NCBI GenBank assembly: GCA_022848825.1
Contig: JAJISH010000433.1
Location: 1 to 5,833 of the forward strand
Direction: 5' to 3'
Source: Thermoplasmatota archaeon
GTDB lineage: Archaea > Thermoplasmatota > Thermoplasmata > RBG-16-68-12 > JAGMCJ01
DNA length: 5,833 nt
The translations under genes and the position numbers were made by a program. Positions 1 to 4,371 of the stretch are shown one piece after another. The notes under the pieces are model-generated. The model had not been told where the DNA came from. It was given only the letters and a program-made list of their open reading frames with translations, and made no database searches. Every line of letters begins with the position of its first letter. Within the stretch, counting starts at the first letter, position 1.

Positions 1-204
1 TATTGGGGTAGGCGACACGCTAGTGACTAGTCCGAGACAGTGGGATCTTCAGGCGTGAACACTCTCGATCACGCTTGCCGGACTCGTGACGGTGGTCCAG
101 TAATTAGCACAATCAGGGTAGGGTTAGGGTGTGTTTTCGGCACGTTTTGACCAGGGGGGGCTTCTCGCGAAAGTGTTTTATTCACAGCACCTGCTTACGC
201 CTCT

Positions 205-278
205 TGGAACCCGTCGCTCAGGGACGGAAAGATCGGGGAGGCAGTCCCATTCGTTCTTTCCTGAGCGATAGGGTTCCA
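205..278. repeat. two-part inverted repeat / long hairpin in the probable 5' leader
   Basis: Outer arms TGGAACCC (205-212) and GGGTTCCA (271-278) are perfect complements. After a 1/2-nt internal loop, the inner arms TCGCTCAGG (214-222) and CCTGAGCGA (260-268) are also perfect. Together they make 17 base pairs around a 37-nt loop. A competing pairing exists inside: GGGAC (221-225) with GTCCC (244-248) shares two bases with the inner arm. If the weak T-rich box at 174-181 is a TATA element, transcription would begin near 205, which would put this hairpin at the very 5' end of the leader of the gene at 335. That placement is inference. Alternatives are a terminator of an upstream gene or a binding site for a dimeric protein. 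Confidence 0.7.
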
Positions 279-323
279 GCTGTCTCTTCGATTCCATAGT
301 CGGAGAGCCAGTAAGACTATAGT

Positions 324-328
324 GGAGG
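324..328 (+). promoter_or_regulatory. Shine-Dalgarno GGAGG for the gene at 335
   Basis: GGAGG lies 6 nt before the ATG at 335 (context GTGGAGGAT). The strong match to the 16S 3' end supports this ATG as the start. Confidence 0.75.
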
Positions 329-334
329 ATAGAA

Positions 335-793
335 ATGGGGCTCGAAGACTATGAGGAGGAATTGGAGAAGGAATTGGAGGACTACTCAGACGACGAAGAG
401 GGAGAGCCACGCATATTCACCAACCGCGTGTGTTCCATCATCATTGTGGTCTGCATAGCCATAGTCGCCCTCTGCTATGTGCATTATATCGCGATGGAGC
501 CCGCTTCTGAGGACTCAAGGACAATTGTTGTTGTCAGGAACACGACGGGTGCCGACCAGCCGATATGGCTAAAGGCGGATTGCGTTCCCAGTTGCGGTGG
601 CCAATTCGAGGAGAAGGGAGAGATTCCGGCGGGAGGCTCATGGAGAGGAGAGTTTACGGACGAGACGGTCTTCACACTGTCAAGTGGGTGGATGGTGACG
701 GAAGATGTGCCTGCCAACGGGAAGAATCTTGAGTTTGTGCTTGAGTGGCTACCCCAAGGAGGTGCCACAATCACTTACAGTCGTTGGGGATAG
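335..793 (+). CDS. small single-pass membrane-anchored protein with extracytoplasmic beta-rich domain, function unknown
   Basis: The protein has 152 residues and I do not recognise its family. Residues 1-25 are very acidic and helix-prone (EDYEEELEKELEDY followed by SDDEEGE). R26 and R31 precede one hydrophobic segment at about 32-53 (SIIIVVCIAIVALCYV), which should be a membrane anchor. The remaining ~98 residues look like a small beta-sandwich: a run of valines at 64-67, a Cys pair C83/C87 that could form a disulfide (DCVPSCGG), glycine-rich turns, and aromatic/hydrophobic strands to the end. An N-glycosylation sequon N69-T-T lies just past the membrane, which would suit an outward-facing domain. 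The charge pattern and cysteines favour N-inside, C-outside. The ATG is supported by GGAGG at 324-328. The gene is probably monocistronic, since the next good gene has its own TATA box. It is likely a real gene with a lineage-specific role, and nothing ties it to the defence genes except proximity. Confidence 0.8.
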   Translation: MGLEDYEEELEKELEDYSDDEEGEPRIFTNRVCSIIIVVCIAIVALCYVHYIAMEPASEDSRTIVVVRNTTGADQPIWLKADCVPSCGGQFEEKGEIPAGGSWRGEFTDETVFTLSSGWMVTEDVPANGKNLEFVLEWLPQGGATITYSRWG

Positions 794-805
794 GGAGTGA
801 TTTCG

Positions 806-1048
806 ATGACCTTGGCTTGTGCGCATCGCGCCGCCGTTTGTGTCGGTTGTGGGGTTTTCTGTAGCGGTCGGGCAGGGCGTTGCGGACTGAGCGACAGCGA
901 AGCGCCGCAGGAGAAGGGGGGTGTGATGAAGTCCATGCAGATTCTTGATACTCTCACGGAGAGGTTTTTATATAGTGCAATCTGTTATGTCATCCAGAGG
1001 CAGACAGAAGGGGAGAAGGTCTTGGAAATCTGGCTTCTCGCGACATGA
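806..1048 (+). CDS. possible small Cys-rich ORF (80 aa), doubtful
   Basis: The ATG at 806 is preceded by GGAGTGAT (794-801), a near match to the anti-SD complement GGAGGTGAT, with a 4-nt spacer. The 80-residue product has a Cys-rich start (C5, C12, C15, C19, C26; a CxxCxxxC run) and a more protein-like second half. An internal ATG at 926, also after a purine-rich run (GGGGGGTGTG), would give a 40-residue peptide beginning MKSMQILDTL. The TGA at 1046-1048 lies just before the ribosome binding site (1054) of the following gene, an operon-like spacing. Against it, the Cys-rich half is translated from a G-rich low-complexity stretch, and the best TATA box for the next gene (967-974) lies inside this ORF. 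I regard it as an open question; it may be promoter and leader sequence only. Confidence 0.22.
   Translation: MTLACAHRAAVCVGCGVFCSGRAGRCGLSDSEAPQEKGGVMKSMQILDTLTERFLYSAICYVIQRQTEGEKVLEIWLLAT
967..974 (+). promoter_or_regulatory. archaeal TATA box (TTTATATA) for the 1067-3275 cassette
   Basis: The context is GAGGTTTTTATATAGTG (961-977), close to the archaeal consensus TTTAWATA and with a purine-rich flank where the BRE would lie. Start of transcription would be expected about 25 nt downstream, near 995-1000, leaving a leader of about 70 nt that contains the GGAGG at 1054-1058. Confidence 0.55.
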
Positions 1049-1053
1049 GACAA

Positions 1054-1058
1054 GGAGG
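1054..1058 (+). promoter_or_regulatory. Shine-Dalgarno GGAGG that fixes the TTG start at 1067
   Basis: GGAGG (in AAGGAGGGA) ends 8 nt before TTG at 1067. No ATG or GTG is available in this frame nearby, and the next in-frame ATG comes after about 33 codons of good protein sequence, so TTG is the best start. Confidence 0.75.
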
Positions 1059-1066
1059 GATTTGTC

Positions 1067-2161
1067 TTGGACATACCCAACGATGAGTATACCTTGGAGT
1101 CCTTCATTCAGTATCTTGCCCAGAACCTCGATAGCGTGCTTGATGAAGAGGACTTCAGACGGGAGATGAAGGTGTACTTCCTCTTGACCTCAGACAACAA
1201 CTGGGAGCGTCACTTCAGAGATTATGCAGTGGAACCTTTGGGTGACTTCGCCAGAATCAGAATGCCCTACAGGTTGAGCGAGGGTTCCCATCAGCAGGAG
1301 GCTCTGTATTTCGCAAGGCTCCATGAGGATGGAGTTCTGATGTTGTTCACCTCTGCGATTCGAGACGTCTACAAAGAGACTGTTCAGAAGCTCGCCGACA
1401 GCAATCGAGGTATCATGGGGATGTGGATTAGACCCTTGGCGTTTGACGGAATCCGTGAGCACATCCTCGATCGGTATCGATATACTCAGATTAAGCACTT
1501 CATCAGTAGGAGATGCAAACACGATAGAACGGCCTGCAAGGTTGGCAGGGACCGCGAGAGATGGATAGAGTATCGGGGAAACGATGGGACGGAAACCCTC
1601 AAGGAGCTGAGGGACGCTTATGGCGTGCGCCCGACCGAAGTAGACTACTATGTCTCAGACAGAGTCCGGCTCAATTGCTACAGCGACGGTCGTTTTGTGC
1701 TCAGAACCATCAACGAGGAGACTTTCGCCCTGTTCCTAGAACTGACAAATCTCATAATGGAGGATATCAGGAGGATGAGACTGGTTGCGACAAGTATTGA
1801 GTTCAGGATTGAAACTATCCCAAGCGACATGGGTGACCTGAGAGTCCCGACCGTGGAGGCAGCTGAAATCCAGTTTCCGAGTGCCAACCTCAACGTAGCC
1901 GCGGTCGAGGAATTGAGATCCTCCCAGGATGAGTTCTCCTTCATGGGCGTCTCACTTGACGAGGGATCCCTGGCTTTCTCGGCCACAGTGAAGGATGAGA
2001 CCAAGCAGTCCGTCTTCGACCTCAGTGCCACTGAGAATACGATCAGGCTGGTGCCGAAATACGATACGACCTTCGAATCCTTTATCCGATTCTTCAAGTT
2101 GGTGACTGAATCGATTGACGAGGATGCCACTTTGTCACGATTCAGTGAGTTGCATGGCTGA
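1067..2161 (+). CDS. uncharacterised 364-aa protein, partner of the downstream putative nuclease
   Basis: I do not recognise a family. It is a soluble, mixed alpha/beta protein with no signal peptide, membrane segment or P-loop. The N-terminal ~30 residues form an acidic amphipathic helix (TLESFIQYLAQNLDSVLDEE). The middle contains alternating strands and helices (RIRMPYRL, ALYFARLHEDGVLMLFTSA, GIMGMWIRPLAF) and then a basic, possibly nucleic-acid-contacting stretch around residues 140-165 that includes FISRRCKHDRTACK. The C-terminal half is beta-rich (IEFRIETI, EIQFPSANL, SLAFSATV, NTIRLVPKYD) and ends in a second helix, TFESFIRFFKLVTESIDED. This last segment resembles the N-terminal helix (T9-I14 versus T335-I340 share T-x-ESFI), so the protein may have duplicated caps. 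The start is TTG, supported by GGAGG at 1054-1058. Its last 8 nt overlap the next gene, so the two are almost certainly co-translated. A plausible role is a specificity or regulatory partner of the nuclease, but that is inference from context only. Confidence 0.88.
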   Translation: MDIPNDEYTLESFIQYLAQNLDSVLDEEDFRREMKVYFLLTSDNNWERHFRDYAVEPLGDFARIRMPYRLSEGSHQQEALYFARLHEDGVLMLFTSAIRDVYKETVQKLADSNRGIMGMWIRPLAFDGIREHILDRYRYTQIKHFISRRCKHDRTACKVGRDRERWIEYRGNDGTETLKELRDAYGVRPTEVDYYVSDRVRLNCYSDGRFVLRTINEETFALFLELTNLIMEDIRRMRLVATSIEFRIETIPSDMGDLRVPTVEAAEIQFPSANLNVAAVEELRSSQDEFSFMGVSLDEGSLAFSATVKDETKQSVFDLSATENTIRLVPKYDTTFESFIRFFKLVTESIDEDATLSRFSELHG

Positions 2162-3275
2162 ACGCGACTTGTCATCAATGAGTGATGAGGAATTCCAGCA
2201 GGACCTCAGATTCCCAGACCTGAAGAAAGGCTATCAAAAGGACGTACGCCTCCTCTTGAAGGGTCTCAAGAGAAGCCAGGCGGAACACCGCGAGGAGCTT
2301 GAGAGGGAATTGGATATTGCCATTGATGATGACAGGTATCATGGGCAAATCCTCAATGCCTGCATATATCCATTTACTCAGAAGGGGAAGATACCCAAGG
2401 AGCTAGGTTACCGGTTTGTCCGAGGGAGTCCCTTGGAGGAACTGGGAGTAACGAACGTCGATTTCCTTCTATTCAAGAAATCTGAGAGAGTCCCAGTTGC
2501 GATAATAGGCGAGAGCAAAGGCTCAGTGTCAAGAGCTTCCACCGTTGTGAAAGATCTTCTCGCAAGAAGGAAAGCTGCCCTCGACAACATCGAGTATATG
2601 AAGAGGGAGTATCTCTGCACAGCGAAGGATGTAATTCTGGAATGCGTTTTGGGTGTTCCTGCTTCAGATTCCCACAAAGTCGTGAGAGAGGTCATAAGGA
2701 AAGGTGGTGGCCTCATTGTCTGGTCTGTCTCACGAGCTAGTTCCCTCATATCCGTTGCTATTCCAGAAATCGACGACGGAGATGTCAAGATGTCTATGAT
2801 GCATCAGGATAGTAGACTGAACAAACTACTGCATGAAGCCGTTACCGCTCTCGCTCACTTCGATGTCTTTCCTCAATGCCATCGGATTTCTCAGCTCAGG
2901 CTCCTGATAGAACACTGCAACTTGCAGAAGATTGTGAGGCCTTCTATCCTCAGTCATTGGCTGCGAGAGAGGGATTTGTTCTACCGCTCACCCGAGGACA
3001 ACGACAACTTGGTGGGAGACATTTTCGATATCGGGGTCAAGATCGGATTCCTTCGGCGCATGGAAGAGGACGAGTATGTGATTGTGTCTAGACACATCCA
3101 TGCAGAAAGCCTAGAAGCGGAACTCGTCAAGAAATGGAAAGACTGGAGGATTCGGTTGAGAGAGGAGGTTGAGGAAAGAGAGAAGGTCGCCTCTTTGAGA
3201 ATGGAATACAGTGAGAAGGCCAAAAGGCGTCCTGTCCTTCCAGCTTTCGATAGCAATCTGAGGGATAAGGGCTAG
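2154..3275 (+). CDS. putative PD-(D/E)XK-family nuclease (restriction endonuclease-like), 373 aa
   Basis: Residues 1-60 are acidic/basic helices (QAEHREELERELDIAIDDD). The region from about 62 to 205 reads like a restriction endonuclease-like core: a helix around GQILNACIYPF (64-74), a strand with an acidic residue NVDFLLF (D103), a strand ending in the E-x-K signature AIIGESKG (E120, K122), a long helix RRKAALDNIEYMKREYL (138-154), then strands VILECVLGVP (160-169) and GGLIVWSV (185-192). The D103...E120-x-K122 spacing of 17 residues fits PD-(D/E)XK enzymes, which cut DNA using Mg2+. Residues ~250-312 (SILSHWLRERD, then IFDIGVKIGFLRRMEEDEYVIVS) resemble a winged helix, and ~318-356 is a charged helix or coiled coil. 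The ATG at 2154 overlaps the previous gene by 8 nt, with a weak GTGA (2145-2148) before it. ATG 2178 (MSDEEF) and an upstream TTG at 2115 are alternatives. The fold call rests on motif reading only; cleavage and specificity are unknown. Confidence 0.85.
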   Translation: MAERDLSSMSDEEFQQDLRFPDLKKGYQKDVRLLLKGLKRSQAEHREELERELDIAIDDDRYHGQILNACIYPFTQKGKIPKELGYRFVRGSPLEELGVTNVDFLLFKKSERVPVAIIGESKGSVSRASTVVKDLLARRKAALDNIEYMKREYLCTAKDVILECVLGVPASDSHKVVREVIRKGGGLIVWSVSRASSLISVAIPEIDDGDVKMSMMHQDSRLNKLLHEAVTALAHFDVFPQCHRISQLRLLIEHCNLQKIVRPSILSHWLRERDLFYRSPEDNDNLVGDIFDIGVKIGFLRRMEEDEYVIVSRHIHAESLEAELVKKWKDWRIRLREEVEEREKVASLRMEYSEKAKRRPVLPAFDSNLRDKG

Positions 3276-3359
3276 TTGCCCCTCTGTATCTCAACAGCGA
3301 CTCGCTTGGAAACGGAATCTCCCCGTAGGTGAACGGCTGTTATCAGGTTTGGCAACAGA

Positions 3360-3444
3360 GAAGCTGGGACGACTCTTGGGGCAGAGGCTTGTCGGATAGG
3401 CCTCTGTGATCGCGACAACGACGTCGCACGGTCATCCCAGCCTC
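3360..3444. repeat. cloverleaf-like set of nested inverted repeats
   Basis: The outer arms 3360-3373 (GAAGCTGGGACGAC) and 3431-3444 (GTCATCCCAGCCTC) pair at 12 of 14 positions. Inside are two further hairpins: CAGAGGC (3382-3388) with GCCTCTG (3400-3406), and GCGAC (3412-3416) with GTCGC (3423-3427). The result is a three-way-junction shape of 85 nt. It does not have tRNA conserved bases (no GTTCRANYC arm), so I do not call it a tRNA. Confidence 0.45.
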
Positions 3445-3504
3445 AGGTTCAGAATGAGGCGGAGAGTATGAAAAGGTTGCGGCGAGACCATCTCGGCCCA
3501 CTCC

Positions 3505-3555
3505 CCGGCTCCCGTACATAAGTGGAGGCAACATCGTCGCCTGTACGGGTGCCGG
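3505..3555. repeat. strong 14-bp inverted repeat (13 paired) with 23-nt loop
   Basis: Arms CCGGCTCCCGTACA (3505-3518) and TGTACGGGTGCCGG (3542-3555) pair at 13 of 14 positions, with a single T-T mismatch at 3510/3550. The loop contains a small GGC/GCC hairpin (3527-3541). A stem this long and GC-rich is very unlikely by chance in about 1 kb. It could be an RNA hairpin, a factor-independent transcription stop, or a protein site. Confidence 0.7.
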
Positions 3556-3621
3556 AGATCGGTTTGCCGTGGCCTCCTCGGTCCACTCCACAGACTCCTC
3601 TAGCACCACTTGCTCTCGTCA

Positions 3622-3675
3622 GCGTCAGGAGCAGGGCCGTGATGAAACAGGCCCCACGTACGTCACACTGACCGC
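3622..3675. repeat. nested hairpin
   Basis: Outer arms GCGTCAG (3622-3628) and CTGACCGC (3668-3675) pair with one bulged C. They enclose GGGCC (3634-3638) pairing with GGCCC (3650-3654) around an 11-nt loop. Each part alone would be unremarkable; the nesting makes it worth listing. Confidence 0.35.
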
Positions 3676-3733
3676 AGAAGTACGACATTTCTTGATAGTC
3701 CACTCGAAAACCTTTACTTCGTGAAACCCCCTT

Positions 3734-3766
3734 AGGGTCCATGAGGCTGCAGGGCCTCAGAACCCT
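3734..3766. repeat. compact nested stem-loop with alternative pairing partner
   Basis: AGGGT (3734-3738) pairs with ACCCT (3762-3766), and inside it TGAGGC (3742-3747) pairs with GCCTCA (3754-3759) around a 6-nt loop, separated by a 3/2 internal loop. This is 11 bp in 33 nt. The GGGT half can instead pair with ACCC at 3726-3729, so two exclusive folds are possible. Confidence 0.5.
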
Positions 3767-4199
3767 CAAAACCGCTACAATCCAGTAGTGTGTCGCGATA
3801 ATTCGCAGCCTCACCTTTCAGAGTAGAAACAGCATAACACCTTAAAACACTATTGTCCCGTCGAGTTGGTTTTTCGGTATCCACGAACCTTGTCCACAAC
3901 ACACATCCTCACGTAGGAGCTCCAAGTCGAGCGCGAGCCGTTCTCCGTGCTTGTCATCTATCCCATTGTCAGAGTTCTCAAAATCCCAAATCGATGCGCA
4001 GTCACTGAGGCACGCTCGGGACCCCTTCGCTTGGGAGATTGTCGTTGGACACTCAGAAGGATATGCTCTCGTTGCATCCGCAGACGAATGCGCTGATGTT
4101 CACTGTCTTCCCCTCGGTCAGCCGAAGAGCCGGAGTGCTGAACATGAGCCTCAAATGGGGCTTTCAATAGATACCAGGGAGGCCAATATAAGGTTTCGC

Positions 4200-4249
4200 G
4201 GGGGGCATACACAGAATCCGTCTTGGATGGGTAGGTTGTATTGCCCTCC
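4200..4249. repeat. imperfect inverted repeat with inner hairpin, upstream of the methylase
   Basis: GGGGGGCATACA (4200-4211) pairs with TGTATTGCCCTCC (4237-4249) with one bulge and one mismatch or wobble. Inside, ATCC (4216-4219) pairs with GGAT (4225-4228). A C-rich run follows (4248-4257). The element ends about 80 nt before the methylase TATA box. Confidence 0.45.
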
Positions 4250-4290
4250 TCCCCCCCAATTCGACACGGAGTGCTAGGGCTGCACGGCTC

Positions 4291-4347
4291 GATGCATCGG
4301 GGAGAAGAAACTGGCTGAGACCGATTGATATATAAGCTGTGATGCAT
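4291..4347. promoter_or_regulatory. pair of GATGCAT sites flanking the methylase TATA box (possible operator)
   Basis: GATGCAT occurs at 4291-4297, inside the perfect 10-bp palindrome CGATGCATCG (4290-4299), and again at 4341-4347, exactly 50 bp apart, on either side of the TATA box at 4329-4335. A repressor bound at both could close the promoter. This is inference; no regulator gene is visible in the window. Confidence 0.3.
4329..4335 (+). promoter_or_regulatory. archaeal TATA box (TATATAA) of the methylase/ATPase operon
   Basis: The context is CCGATTGATATATAAGCTG (4321-4339), with the purine-containing GATTGA where a BRE would be. Transcription would be expected to begin near 4355-4361, giving a leader of only about 11-25 nt before the GTG start codons at 4372 and 4381. 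Confidence 0.6.
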
Positions 4348-4371
4348 TCTCGAGAGCGTGTTGGGGGATAG

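Larger units (their letters stand above)
1..334. other. non-coding left edge, upstream region of the membrane-protein gene
   Basis: I see no gene here. The + strand frames entering from the left edge close quickly (a TAG by 9, a TAG by 30, a TGA by about 58), so at most a very short C-terminal tail of an upstream gene could be present, and nothing identifies one. The minus-strand frame across 195-410 gives a low-complexity product rich in Pro and Ser and looks like a shadow. The stretch holds a G-rich segment (116-160), a weak T-rich box GTTTTATT (174-181), a strong inverted repeat (205-278) and the ribosome binding site of the next gene (324-328). Confidence 0.6.
3276..4371. other. 1.1-kb gene-free, hairpin-rich block between the two cassettes
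   Basis: No credible protein gene is present on either strand. The open frames here are short or have odd composition (rich in Arg, Ser, Pro and Cys), start on weak codons and lack good ribosome binding sites. The block instead contains several stem-loops listed separately (3360-3444, 3505-3555, 3622-3675, 3734-3766, 4200-4249), further small ones (CGAGA/TCTCG at 3483-3495; GCCTCA/TGAGGC at 3440-3460; CGCTAC/GTAGTG at 3773-3790; GCGA/TCGC at 3795-3806), seven copies of GCCTCA or its complement, and the promoter of the methylase at the right end. A weak second TATA-like box (ATATAA, 4186-4191) is also present. The block could be a structured RNA, remnants of a mobile element, or a decayed gene. 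I found no tRNA-like TpsiC arm, domain V of a group II intron, or long terminal repeats. Confidence 0.6.

Noticed and set aside
1678..2178. 166-aa minus-strand open frame opposite the unknown gene
   Set aside because: It lies fully antisense to a well-supported gene and is rich in Ser/Leu, as expected for a codon shadow.
3322..3336. CCGTAGGTGAAC resembles the 3' end of small-subunit rRNA
   Set aside because: The match is only about 12 nt and the flanking bases do not follow rRNA on either side, so it is taken as chance.
3449..3814. 121-aa minus-strand open frame in the hairpin-rich block
   Set aside because: It spans several strong inverted repeats, has no good ribosome binding site, and its product lacks a coherent secondary structure pattern.
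172..3851. AGTGTTTTA at 172-180 and its complement at 3843-3851 as possible ends of a mobile element
   Set aside because: The match is only 9 nt, the flanking sequences do not align, and no transposase or target-site duplication is visible.
3951..4277. 108-aa + strand open frame starting with TTG
   Set aside because: The first part looks mildly protein-like, but there is no Shine-Dalgarno and the end reads through a poly-C tract and the 4200-4249 inverted repeat.
3276..4371. CRISPR array, tRNA, group II intron or insertion sequence in the gene-free block
   Set aside because: There are no regularly spaced direct repeats, no TpsiC-type arm, no domain V hairpin, no transposase fragment and no matching terminal inverted repeats.
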